36,075 bases of DNA. Source: Bryobacterales bacterium. Its GTDB lineage: Bacteria; Acidobacteriota; Terriglobia; Bryobacterales; Bryobacteraceae. The DNA lies in contig JADLCT010000044.1 of NCBI GenBank assembly GCA_020847045.1, positions 1 to 36,075 of the forward strand, read 5' to 3'. Both the position numbers and the translations under genes were made by a program. Within the stretch, counting starts at the first letter, position 1, and each line of letters begins with the position of its first letter. Under the pieces are notes generated by a model. That model was not told the DNA's origin and did no database searches. It was given only the letters and a program-made list of their open reading frames with translations. Shown piece by piece: positions 24,201-31,766 of the stretch.

Positions 24201-24853
24201 ACGACCGGCCCCATTACTTCAAATTCAACACCGTCTACGAACTGCCCTTCGGCAAGGGCCAAGCCATCGGCGGCAACGTCTCCGGCTTCCTGAACAAGTT
24301 CCTCAGCGGCTGGCAGGTCTCCACCTACACCCAGTTCTCCTCGGGTGAGCCGAACGACCTGGCCGCCAACGTCATCCAGTTGAAGGACCCCCGCACGCCC
24401 GGCGGCGGCTTCACGGGCACGCCGGATTGGAAGGCCCACCAGGTCCGCGGCTGGAACCCCTGCGTCCTGCGCCAGTTCAACGACGGCCGCGTCGTTCCCC
24501 AATCGTTCAGCGTCTCCCAGGGCTGCGGAACCGATCCGGCCGGCTACGCCTGGCTCATGACCGCCGACTACTCGCCGGACCGCTATCTTCCCTCCCGCTC
24601 CGGCCAGATCCGCAAACAGCGCCTCTTCAACATGGATGCCTCCATCAGCAAGATGACCGTCATCACCGAGCGCCTCCGCGTCCAGTTCCGCGCCGAAGCC
24701 TTCAACCTGACCAACTACTACTTCTTCGGCCGCAACGACGGCTTCATCACCAACCCCAACGATCCGAACTTCGCCACCATGTTCCCCCACACGGGAAATA
24801 CCCAGAATGGCTATCCGCGCCAGATCCAACTCGGCATCAAAGCCTTCTGGTAA
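21263..24853 (+). CDS. TonB-dependent receptor, Oar-like, 1196 residues
   Basis: The start is GTG at 21263 with GGGGAGG five bases upstream. Signal peptide about 1-23 (LTCGVLLATLLPAQ), a carboxypeptidase-regulatory-like domain (about 26-112, ATISGRILDASSSAVPNAKV; GVYTIPFLRPGGYKLTV), the VSELPLNARNPF linker, then the plug (about 125-270, WSVNGGRQSNNEFLMDGAPN; VFNVVLKSGTNDFHATG). The long barrel contains PYFQDDWKISRKLTLNIGLR and ends QIQLGIKAFW with the expected terminal aromatic. It should import a large organic ligand, probably a glycan fragment. It is followed by a large hairpin and the PEPCK-like gene, which probably has its own start. It shares less with the other two receptors in the barrel than in the N-terminal domain, suggesting a different ligand. 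Confidence 0.92.
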   Translation: MCTKPRILNLTCGVLLATLLPAQEFRATISGRILDASSSAVPNAKVQAVSAATNETSSATSDSSGVYTIPFLRPGGYKLTVTANGFKTFNRENITLTVGQIAGIDVSLEVGSLAESVNVTAEAALLETQTASRIAVVNTKQVSELPLNARNPFMLGAMMSGVTFRGAAIWQRPFDNGAIAEWSVNGGRQSNNEFLMDGAPNNGQGGNNNIAYVPIVDAVQEFSIQQNSYDAQYGKTGGGVFNVVLKSGTNDFHATGWEFLRRKFLDANTFQNNAVGAARPGHRLDQYGFQLEGPLLIPKLLTRESKVRGYFLGSFENYYELWPQFLRNSYPAMEMRNGDFSKLTAANGQPVTIYNPYSAQMVNGDPVRSPFPNNQIPASMISPVAKAVTAFMPEPNAVTPGQRYAVQNRLNPEYPAVDNFYNLILKFDFNIGEKHRAYFRHASNDRTEDRSVNGIDNAPGTDGQQPFQRINDAYVADWVWTITPSTLFNVRASSNRFIEKGFGRANENFDLSKFGLPASLLSQLPSPVYFGRWNINGYTSLGRGQSINITNNYNLMASMTRIMGSHTMKFGIDWRRIQFIQQNSGDILSFTGQTQWTQRLWNQGEPTAGDGYASFLIGGVSGSQNYPVYPFFRQWYFAPYFQDDWKISRKLTLNIGLRWDLNLAADEKYNRINRGFNQQAPSPIAGLIPADMLARYPQLRNLRGGLEFAGVNGNPRITGVKDLNNWQPRIGAAYQLNDKLVVRGGYGLYFMNPNNNFLQTIGFSTSTPMVNSLDSDRTLASNSLLSNPYPNGINRPVGSTLGYNTFVGQNFTHYNPDMRTPYVHQFSLEFQRQITHTSTLSLAYVGSRTIGANDERNLNVLSPEVRRRCNLLEGGTPDYCNAQVPNPFRGLEPFRGTSLFTAANISQFQLNRPFPQFNGNLLQQGRGESNIWYNSLQVNYNVRIGRQLTLLGNYTLSKMVERWGYTDATNYIKQQGLYFNDRPHYFKFNTVYELPFGKGQAIGGNVSGFLNKFLSGWQVSTYTQFSSGEPNDLAANVIQLKDPRTPGGGFTGTPDWKAHQVRGWNPCVLRQFNDGRVVPQSFSVSQGCGTDPAGYAWLMTADYSPDRYLPSRSGQIRKQRLFNMDASISKMTVITERLRVQFRAEAFNLTNYYFFGRNDGFITNPNDPNFATMFPHTGNTQNGYPRQIQLGIKAFW

Positions 24854-24860
24854 ACCATTC

Positions 24861-24901
24861 GCGGCGAGGGACTGCCGCTCCGGTGGCAGCCCCTCCGCCG
24901 C
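24861..24901 (+). terminator. Long hairpin after the TonB receptor, terminator-like without T tract
   Basis: The left arm (24861-24876) and right arm (24885-24901) pair over 15 positions with one bulged base and one A/C mismatch, closing on an 8-base loop. The inner stem CTGCC/GGCAG is perfect. It begins 7 bases after the stop codon. No T run follows, so it may slow polymerase or protect the 3' end rather than terminate alone. Confidence 0.5.
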
Positions 24902-24905
24902 GCGA

Positions 24906-24911
24906 TACCAT
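24906..24911 (+). promoter_or_regulatory. Candidate -10 element of the PEPCK-like gene
   Basis: TACCAT ends 5 bases before the GTG start at 24917, just past the hairpin. There is no ribosome site, so the message would be leaderless. No -35 is recognisable because the hairpin occupies that stretch. The evidence is weak alone but fits the pattern at several other starts in the window. Confidence 0.28.
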
Positions 24912-24916
24912 GGAGT

Positions 24917-27900
24917 GTGAAGCACCCGCACACTCTCTCCAGCGGTGAGCTGGACCGGTACGTCAACCTCAAACTGGCCGCCCTGGGCCTGCCCACCTGC
25001 TCCCAACTCCCCGATCAGGAGTTCCTCCACCTCGCAGGCCCGCTCCTGCGCAACTACCACCAGAAAGACATCCTCCTCGCCGGGAAACTCTGCCCCTCCG
25101 ACGCCCGGATTCAGGCCTTCCTCGACTCCGTTCTCGGCGATGTCTGCCCCGGCGGCGTTCCCCGCCTCCCCGGCAACACGCTCACCCTCGACCGCCCCGG
25201 CATGGCGCGCATTCTCTCGCTGCCCGCCTACGGCGACCAGTTTTCATCGCCCCTGCTGCACTCCTACCGCGTCGCCCAGGGCGTTCTCCACAACCCCAAG
25301 AGCGACCGCCGCACAACCAAGGGCATCTTCCACATCGCCGAAGACGGTCTTCCCGTGCCCGCCGACAAGATCGCCGTCCCCCGCCGCACCTTCGCCATCC
25401 TCCTCGGCCGCGCCTTCCAACCGCCTCCCGATCTGCTCACCCTGCCCTACACGGCGGACCAGCCGAAACAGGGCCGCACCATCTGCTCGCTGCTGCTTCG
25501 CCCGCTGGTGTGCCCGGCCACGGCGCGCGACCCCGAAAAAACCATGGAGGTCCGCTTCTTTGCTCCCGCCAGCCTGATCAGCAACCTCGACTTCGTGGAA
25601 GGCATCTTCGGCAACGGCGGCGACCCCTATCTCCCCGAGCACGACGCAGCCCTCGACTCGGAACACTGGACCGGACACAGCGGCTGCGTCATCCTGGCCC
25701 CGCACCTGACCGGCATCACCAGGAAAGAGGCCGGGCTGCCTCACTTTCATGACGCCAGCGAACGCCAGCGCCGCGAAGGCATGTGCTGGCGCGACGAGGA
25801 TGAGCTCTACAACGGCGGCGCGGCATTCAAACTCACCTGCCGCGACTCCCGCGGCGTCATGGTCACCCTGATCGCCGACAATTACTACGGCTATTGCAAA
25901 AAGGAGATCAAGACCCAGATCAGCTACGCCGCCAACCTCTACGGCAACTGCGAGGAGGAGCACGCCGGCGGTGCCATCGCCTTCCCCAGCTACGTCCTCG
26001 GCCAGGAGTTCTGCTCCGAGCGCTCCACGCTGCTCAAAAAGTCCGGCTTCGACGAGGCCATGAACCTTCTCGGCCCGCTCGTCGAGCGCAGGCCCGAAGG
26101 CTACGCCATCGACCGCCGCTTCTCCAACATCCTCTACCTGCCCGGCCAGGCCGAGTTCCACGTCCCGTCCGGCTCCATCCACTGGCAGCACGAAGGCGCG
26201 CTCCGCACGCTCACCCTGCGGCCCGAGGAAACCTATGTTCTGCCCTCCGGCTACCGGGTGCGTCTGGAGAAACAGCTTCTCGGCTCCGCCTGGCGTCTGG
26301 TGGGAACCGTGGCCCACGGCACACTCTGCCATAAACCCTGCACCGTGTCGGGCGGCGGCAAGTCCGAGATCTCCAAGTCCATCGCTAACGCCCTGCTCAG
26401 CGGCCCCGTCTTTGTCCGCAACTATGAGGACGACCTGAACGAGGTGGACCGCATCCTGAACATGGACTTCTCCGGCATCTGCCGCGAGCCGCAGCCGCCC
26501 CAGCGGGCCAAGCGCCACATTCTCGACTCCACGCGCTCGCTCGGCTCCGTCATCCGCCTGTTCACCCCTTCATCGGAATACACGGACGCGCACAACGAGT
26601 GGCTGCGCCAGCTCCCCCAAACCATTCGCCAGATCCTGTTCACCGTGAAGCGCTACCACCGTCCCGACTGGGCGGGCCACTGGCGCGAGCACTTCAGCGT
26701 CGACCGCATCAACGGCTACCTCGGCCACGAGTTGAAGTTCGACGGCCGCAAACTTGTCGCCAACTACCTCCGCATGGGCTTCGACGCCAACGGCGCCTGG
26801 CGCATTTACAAACTCCGGCCCGACTTCCGCCCCGCCGAAAAGGTTCAGGTCGAGGACGACATCACGGCCTCGGTCATCGTTCCCACGGCATCGCTGGGCG
26901 ACTTCGACCACAAGTACCCCAACCTCTCCGCCAAACTCGTCGAAAACTGCGAGACGCTCCTCTTCCAGCGGCCCGACGAGGCCATCCACAAAGGCTTCGA
27001 CAAACAGGCCGAGGCCGACCTCGCCACGCCCGGCACCTTCCTGTCGAACTTTGAACCCCTCACCCGCGACGCCGTCCGCGCCCTGGCCGGCCACATCGTC
27101 GAATTCGACCAGTACACCGAGCCCATGAAGCGGCTCCTCACCTCCTTCGTCGAGAGCGCATCGCCCACCTACGCTGTCTCCTCCGCGCACCCCCGCCTCA
27201 TTGACGGCAAACCGTCGAAGAACCCCCGCTACCTCCAGCACCGCCCCGACCTCGCCGTCCCGCGCGAGCGCTACCTCGCCGAGGTCTGCGCGCGCCTGGA
27301 CCGCGTGATCCCCACGCCCCATCCGGTCCATTTCCCCGTCCACTCGGTTCTAGCCGGCCGCCGCGGCAATCCCGCCGAGCCCGCCGCCGGGCTGCCCCCG
27401 CTCGCCGTCTACAACCCCATCCACTACCAGGACCTGCCCGAGCTGTTCATGGACTTCATCTGCAGCCTGACGGGCAAGTCCCCCTCCACAACCGGCTTTG
27501 GCAGCGAAGGCGCGCTCACCAAAGGTCCCTTTAACGCCCTGCCGCCGGTCATCGATCTCAACAACGCGCTCACCGGCTTCATCCTCACCGGATACGCCGG
27601 CTTCACCACGGCGGCCGGATACGTCGGCCCTCACTACCGCGTCGATCACGACATCTCCCTGCTGGTCCCCGAGGTCTGGTGCCGCATGCATGTCGCCGAA
27701 CGCGACCCCGCCTTCCTCATCGCCAACGGCTATCTCGAGGCGGTCTCCGACTTCGAGCATGAGGGCCGCCCGGTGCTCGCCAGCCGCCTCGGCTACCGCA
27801 TTACGCCGCTCTTCGTGGAGCGCTTCCTCGGGCGCATCTTTGAAACCCCCGACGCCGTGCTCACCGAGCCTCTGCTCCGTCCGGAGCTGCAGGACCGCGC

Positions 27901-28333
27901 CTCGTTCATCGCCGGCGTCGGCGCCATCGTGGACGCCCAGCAGCGCGTCGCCCAGCTCTACTTCGACGACGGCAGCGTCGAGGCGGCCTGCCCGCCGCTC
28001 AAAGCCCTGCTGCACATCATGGCGCGCGGCAGCTACAACGGCCTCACCGTCCACGACCCGGCCGTGCGCGGCCTGTTCACCCGCGACGCTCTGCTGGCCA
28101 GCGAATGGTACGCCGAACGTCTGCGCGCCAAACAGCAGCGCGACATCGCCCTCTGGACGCGCCACCTCCAGGCTCTGGAGGGCTTCCGCGGCGGCCTCGT
28201 CGGCTCGGCCTCCTCCCACATGAACATCGGCGAACGCATCGCCTCGGCGCGCGCGCAACTGGACCGCGTCAGCGCCGCCGCCTATCTCGACGAACTCACA
28301 GGAACGCCCGGCGCCGATCCGCTCCCGGCCTGA
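24917..28333 (+). CDS. Probable pyrophosphate-dependent phosphoenolpyruvate carboxykinase
   Basis: 1138 residues, soluble, no signal peptide. Motifs appear in the order of PEP carboxykinases. YYGYCKKEIKTQIS (323-336) stands for the YGGN...KK region and EEEHAGGAIAFP (346-357) for the metal-ligand His region. SGGGKSEISKS (478-488, K482) is a P-loop-like kinase motif, and YEDDLN (503-508) stands for the GDDI motif. The length is about twice that of ATP or GTP enzymes (540-620) but equals the PPi-type (EC 4.1.1.38) known from Entamoeba and Propionibacterium, which interconverts oxaloacetate plus PPi with PEP, phosphate and CO2. I assign it from remembered family features; a PEPCK-related protein of unknown role is the alternative. 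The GTG start has no ribosome site but a TACCAT just upstream. Confidence 0.6.
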   Translation: MKHPHTLSSGELDRYVNLKLAALGLPTCSQLPDQEFLHLAGPLLRNYHQKDILLAGKLCPSDARIQAFLDSVLGDVCPGGVPRLPGNTLTLDRPGMARILSLPAYGDQFSSPLLHSYRVAQGVLHNPKSDRRTTKGIFHIAEDGLPVPADKIAVPRRTFAILLGRAFQPPPDLLTLPYTADQPKQGRTICSLLLRPLVCPATARDPEKTMEVRFFAPASLISNLDFVEGIFGNGGDPYLPEHDAALDSEHWTGHSGCVILAPHLTGITRKEAGLPHFHDASERQRREGMCWRDEDELYNGGAAFKLTCRDSRGVMVTLIADNYYGYCKKEIKTQISYAANLYGNCEEEHAGGAIAFPSYVLGQEFCSERSTLLKKSGFDEAMNLLGPLVERRPEGYAIDRRFSNILYLPGQAEFHVPSGSIHWQHEGALRTLTLRPEETYVLPSGYRVRLEKQLLGSAWRLVGTVAHGTLCHKPCTVSGGGKSEISKSIANALLSGPVFVRNYEDDLNEVDRILNMDFSGICREPQPPQRAKRHILDSTRSLGSVIRLFTPSSEYTDAHNEWLRQLPQTIRQILFTVKRYHRPDWAGHWREHFSVDRINGYLGHELKFDGRKLVANYLRMGFDANGAWRIYKLRPDFRPAEKVQVEDDITASVIVPTASLGDFDHKYPNLSAKLVENCETLLFQRPDEAIHKGFDKQAEADLATPGTFLSNFEPLTRDAVRALAGHIVEFDQYTEPMKRLLTSFVESASPTYAVSSAHPRLIDGKPSKNPRYLQHRPDLAVPRERYLAEVCARLDRVIPTPHPVHFPVHSVLAGRRGNPAEPAAGLPPLAVYNPIHYQDLPELFMDFICSLTGKSPSTTGFGSEGALTKGPFNALPPVIDLNNALTGFILTGYAGFTTAAGYVGPHYRVDHDISLLVPEVWCRMHVAERDPAFLIANGYLEAVSDFEHEGRPVLASRLGYRITPLFVERFLGRIFETPDAVLTEPLLRPELQDRASFIAGVGAIVDAQQRVAQLYFDDGSVEAACPPLKALLHIMARGSYNGLTVHDPAVRGLFTRDALLASEWYAERLRAKQQRDIALWTRHLQALEGFRGGLVGSASSHMNIGERIASARAQLDRVSAAAYLDELTGTPGADPLPA

Positions 28334-28357
28334 CGCCGCGTTCACACCCCTTTTTAT

Positions 28358-28386
28358 TTGACATCCCCGCCGCAGCCGGATATGGT
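28358..28386 (+). promoter_or_regulatory. Sigma-70-type promoter of the pentose operon
   Basis: A perfect TTGACA (28358-28363), exactly 17 bp of spacer, then TATGGT (28381-28386, 4/6 match). The predicted start near 28393 leaves a leader of about 37 bases that contains GGGCC-TG-GGCCC (28404-28415) and the palindrome GGCGGCCGCC (28417-28426) four bases before the ATG, with no Shine-Dalgarno sequence. It is the best promoter in the window. Confidence 0.75.
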
Positions 28387-28430
28387 GTCTAAGCTCTTGC
28401 TACGGGCCTGGGCCCCGGCGGCCGCCAGCC

Positions 28431-30110
28431 ATGACTCATCTCATCGCGCTTTCTCCGCTCGATCTCGCGATCATCGCCATCTACTTCGCCTTTGTCCTGT
28501 ACATCGGCTACTACCTCAAAGGCCGCGCCACCACGGGCGATGACTTCTTCCTGGCCGGCCGCGAGATGACAGCCTGGATCGCCGGCCTCTCCTTCCTCTC
28601 GGCCAACCTCGGATCGCTCGAGCTCATGGGCTGGGCCGCCGCCGCGTATCAGTACGGCATCCTCGCCGTCCACTGGTATTGGATCGGCGCCATCCCCGCC
28701 ATGCTCTTCCTCGGCATCGTCATGATGCCCTTCTACTACATCTCGAAAACCCACTCGGTCCCCGGCTACCTGCAACTCCGCTTCGGCGAGCCCTCGCGCG
28801 CGCTGTCGGCCGTCACCTTCGCCTTCATGACCGTCCTCATGTCCGGCATCAACATGTACTCGATGGCCCTGGTCATGAAGGTTGTCCTGGGCTGGGACAT
28901 CAACTTCTCCATCTGGGTCTCCTCCATCACGGTGGCCATCTACGTCGCGCTTGGCGGTCTGCGCTCGGCCATCTTCAACGAGGTGCTCCAGTTCTTCCTC
29001 ATCTGGTTCGGCGCCATGCTGGTGCCCATTCTCGGACTGATCGAGGCGGGGGGCTTTGCCGGGCTCAGGGAGCGCATCATCGCCAACCTCGGCTCGGACG
29101 CCTATACGCACGCCTGGTCCACGCTCGGCTCGTTCAACGGGAATCCCATGGGCATCCACTGGACCGGCATTGTCTTCGGCCTCGGCTTCGTCATCAGCTT
29201 CGGCTACTGGACCACGGACTTCCTCGTCGTGCAGCGCGTTCTCGCCGCCAAGGATCTCCGCTCGGCCAAGCTTGCCCCCATCATCGGCGCGGCCTTCAAA
29301 ATGATGGTGCCGTTCATCGTCATTCTGCCCGGCCTGCTCGGGCTCGCCGTGCTGCCCTTCCACCTTACCGGCGAGGCCGAAGCCATCGCCACGGGCGGCC
29401 ACAGCTACAACGAGGTGCTGCCGCTCATGCTCGCCCGCTATTGCGGTCCCGGACTGATGGGACTGGGCATCACGGCCCTCATCGCCGGCTTCATGTCCGG
29501 CATGGCCGGCAACGTCAGCGCCTTCGCCACCGTGTGGACCTACGACATCTACCGCGCCCTGATGCGGAAGGACGCCTCCGACGCGCACTACGTCGCCATG
29601 GGCCGCTGGTGCACCATACTCGGCGTGCTGGTCAGCATCGGCACGGCGTACCTGGTCATGCAGTTCCAAAGCATCATGGATTATGTGCAGGCCCTGTTCA
29701 GCTTCTTCATCGCGCCGCTGTTCGGCACCGTGATCCTCGGCATGCTCTGGAAACGCGCCACCCCGGCCGGCGGTTTCTGGGGGCTGCTGTCGGGCACGCT
29801 CGGCTCCATCGCCATGTGGGCCTGGGTCAAAGCCGATCCCTCCGCCATCGGCTACATCGCCTTCTCCGAACACGCCAAGGACATGGCCGAGAACATGTAC
29901 CGCGGCCTCTGGTCCTGGATCATCTGCGTCGGCGTTACGGTTGGCGTCAGCTACTGCACCAGGCCACAACCCGAAGCCGCTCTCACCGGACTGGTGTACG
30001 GCTGCACGCACATTCCGGGCGAGGAACAGACGCCGCTCCATCACAGGCCGGCCTTCTGGGCCGTGGCTGTCTCGGTTGTCTTCGTCATCCTCAACCTGAT
30101 CTTCTGGTAA
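28431..30110 (+). CDS. Sodium:solute symporter (SSS family), likely pentose/sugar importer
   Basis: 559 residues with about 13-14 membrane helices. Family marks: TTGDDFFLAGREMTAWIAGL near the start, SKTHSVPGYLQLRFG, and VALGGLRSAIFNEVLQFFL (about 180-198), the equivalent of the SSS helix that helps form the sodium site. It should take up a sugar with sodium across the inner membrane. It leads the operon with sugar isomerase, ribulokinase and 4-epimerase genes, so a pentose such as L-arabinose is the natural substrate guess. The ATG has no ribosome site; initiation probably depends on the short GC-rich leader. A 72-residue membrane protein begins four bases after its stop. Confidence 0.9.
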   Translation: MTHLIALSPLDLAIIAIYFAFVLYIGYYLKGRATTGDDFFLAGREMTAWIAGLSFLSANLGSLELMGWAAAAYQYGILAVHWYWIGAIPAMLFLGIVMMPFYYISKTHSVPGYLQLRFGEPSRALSAVTFAFMTVLMSGINMYSMALVMKVVLGWDINFSIWVSSITVAIYVALGGLRSAIFNEVLQFFLIWFGAMLVPILGLIEAGGFAGLRERIIANLGSDAYTHAWSTLGSFNGNPMGIHWTGIVFGLGFVISFGYWTTDFLVVQRVLAAKDLRSAKLAPIIGAAFKMMVPFIVILPGLLGLAVLPFHLTGEAEAIATGGHSYNEVLPLMLARYCGPGLMGLGITALIAGFMSGMAGNVSAFATVWTYDIYRALMRKDASDAHYVAMGRWCTILGVLVSIGTAYLVMQFQSIMDYVQALFSFFIAPLFGTVILGMLWKRATPAGGFWGLLSGTLGSIAMWAWVKADPSAIGYIAFSEHAKDMAENMYRGLWSWIICVGVTVGVSYCTRPQPEAALTGLVYGCTHIPGEEQTPLHHRPAFWAVAVSVVFVILNLIFW

Positions 30111-30114
30111 TCCC

Positions 30115-30333
30115 ATGCACACCGGTTCCGGCATCTCCATCTGGTTCTTCATCGGCGCGCTGCTCACCATCTATGGCGCGCTCATTCTTGGCTATGGCGT
30201 CTACTCGCTGGCGGCGCCGCCCGAGCGGCCTCCCGTGCTGCACGAGTTGCACGCCGGCATCTGGTGGGGCGCCGTGCTTCTCGTTGTGGGCCTCGGCTAC
30301 TCCTACGCCCATCTGCCAGGCAAGCGTTCCTAG
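30115..30333 (+). CDS. Small two-helix membrane protein paired with the symporter
   Basis: 72 residues. Two hydrophobic helices (about 8-33, SIWFFIGALLTIYGALILGYG, and 47-64, GIWWGAVLLVVGLGY) flank a short Pro-rich loop with PPERPPVLHELH. The second helix begins in WWG, and the C-terminus is basic (LPGKRS). It starts four bases after the symporter stop without its own ribosome site, so it is translationally coupled to it. This suggests an accessory subunit or stabiliser of the symporter. I do not recognise a named family, though similar small proteins next to SSS genes are familiar from Acidobacteria and Planctomycetes. Function unproven. Confidence 0.75.
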   Translation: MHTGSGISIWFFIGALLTIYGALILGYGVYSLAAPPERPPVLHELHAGIWWGAVLLVVGLGYSYAHLPGKRS

Positions 30334-30344
30334 AGACCTTCCCC

Positions 30345-31748
30345 ATGTCCAACACATTCGGAGTGATCGTTGGCAACCGCGGCTTCTTTCCCGGCCACCT
30401 GGCCAGTTCGGGACGCGAAGAGATGCTGCGCGCGCTGGAAGCGGCCGGCCATAAGGCCATCGTGCTCGGAACCTCCGACTCCCGCCACGGGGCCGTCGAA
30501 ACGCGCGAGGAGGCTCTCCGCTGCGGCGCGCTCTTCCGCGCGCACGCCGCTTCGATTGACGGCGTCATCGTCACGCTGCCCAACTTCGGCGAGGAGCGCT
30601 CCATCGCCGAGGCGCTGCGCGACGCCGCGCTCCCCGTGCCCGTTCTGATTCAGGCCACGCCGGACACGGCCGGCAAGATGACCATCGCCGACCGCCGCGA
30701 CAGCTTCTGCGGCAAGATGTCGGCCTGCAACAACCTGAGGCAGTACGGCATTCCCTACTCGCTCACCACGCTGCACACCGTCGAGCCCGGCAGCGCCGGG
30801 TTCCAAGCCGACCTGGACTGGTTTGCCGCCGTCTGCCGCACGGTGAAAGGCCTGCGCCGGCTGCGCGTGGGCGCCATTGGCGCGCGCCCGGCCGCGTTCA
30901 ACACCGTCCGCTACAGCGAGAAGATCCTCGAACGCAACGGCATCACCGTCGAGCCCATCGACCTGTCGGAGATCTTCGGCCGCATCGAGCGCATGGACGC
31001 CAACGATGCGCGCGCCCGCGCCAAGCTCGACGAGATCCACGCGTATGTGAACACGGACGGCATTCCCGCCGAATCCCTCATGAAAATGGCCCGGATGGGC
31101 GCGGTCATCGAAGGCTGGATGCGCGACCACGCTCTCGGCGTCAGCGCCATCCAATGCTGGACCTCGATGGAGGAGTACTTCGGCGTCGTGCCCTGCACCA
31201 TCATGAGCATGATGTCCAACGGCCTGATGTCGTCGGGCTGCGAGGTGGACGTGGCCGGCGTCATCGGCATGCACGCCATGCGGCTGGCCTCCGGCACGCC
31301 CAGCGCGCTGCTGGACTGGAACAACAACTATGGCGGCGATCCCGACAAGGCCGTCTGCTTCCACTGCTCGAACCTGCCCAAGCACTTCTTCGACGATGTG
31401 CGAATGGACTTCCAGGAGATCATCGCCGGCGCGGTGGGCCGCGAGAACACATTCGGCACCTGCGTGGGCCGCGTCAAGGCCGGGCCGATGAGCTTTGCCC
31501 GTTTCTCCACGGACGACGATTCCGGCGTCATCCGCGGCTATTTGGGACAGGGCGAGTTCACCAGCGATCCTCTCAGCACCTTCGGCGGGGCGGGCGTGGT
31601 GCGCATCCCGAACCTGCAATCGCTGCTGCGTTACATTTGCGAGGAGGGTTTCGAACACCACGTGGCCGCCAGCCTGTCCACCTGCGCCGGCGCGGTGCAT
31701 GAGGCCACGACGAAGTATCTTGGTTGGGATGTCTACCTTCACAACTGA
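30345..31748 (+). CDS. L-fucose/L-arabinose isomerase-family sugar isomerase
   Basis: 467 residues from MSNTFGVIVGNRGFFPGHL; the frame is open further upstream, but that part overlaps the small membrane gene. FuncI-fold features: an N-terminal Rossmann-like part (REEMLRALEAAGHKAIVLG; IDGVIVTLPNFGEE), the second domain with LRVGAIGARPAAFNTVRYSEK, and a C-terminal part with LDWNNNYGGDPDKAVCFHCSN and FGTCVGRVKAGPMSFARFSTDD. It is shorter than FucI (about 590) and not of the classical AraA type (about 500). Placed before ribulokinase and ribulose-5-phosphate 4-epimerase genes, it probably converts L-arabinose to L-ribulose, an AraA replacement. L-fucose is less likely because no fuculose aldolase is present. 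Catalytic metal residues are not assigned here. Confidence 0.82.
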   Translation: MSNTFGVIVGNRGFFPGHLASSGREEMLRALEAAGHKAIVLGTSDSRHGAVETREEALRCGALFRAHAASIDGVIVTLPNFGEERSIAEALRDAALPVPVLIQATPDTAGKMTIADRRDSFCGKMSACNNLRQYGIPYSLTTLHTVEPGSAGFQADLDWFAAVCRTVKGLRRLRVGAIGARPAAFNTVRYSEKILERNGITVEPIDLSEIFGRIERMDANDARARAKLDEIHAYVNTDGIPAESLMKMARMGAVIEGWMRDHALGVSAIQCWTSMEEYFGVVPCTIMSMMSNGLMSSGCEVDVAGVIGMHAMRLASGTPSALLDWNNNYGGDPDKAVCFHCSNLPKHFFDDVRMDFQEIIAGAVGRENTFGTCVGRVKAGPMSFARFSTDDDSGVIRGYLGQGEFTSDPLSTFGGAGVVRIPNLQSLLRYICEEGFEHHVAASLSTCAGAVHEATTKYLGWDVYLHN

Positions 31749-31766
31749 GCGCCGGGGAGCGCGGGC

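Noticed and set aside
28404..28426. Riboswitch in the symporter leader
   Set aside because: The leader is only about 37 bases with two short GC palindromes, too small for a known riboswitch aptamer.
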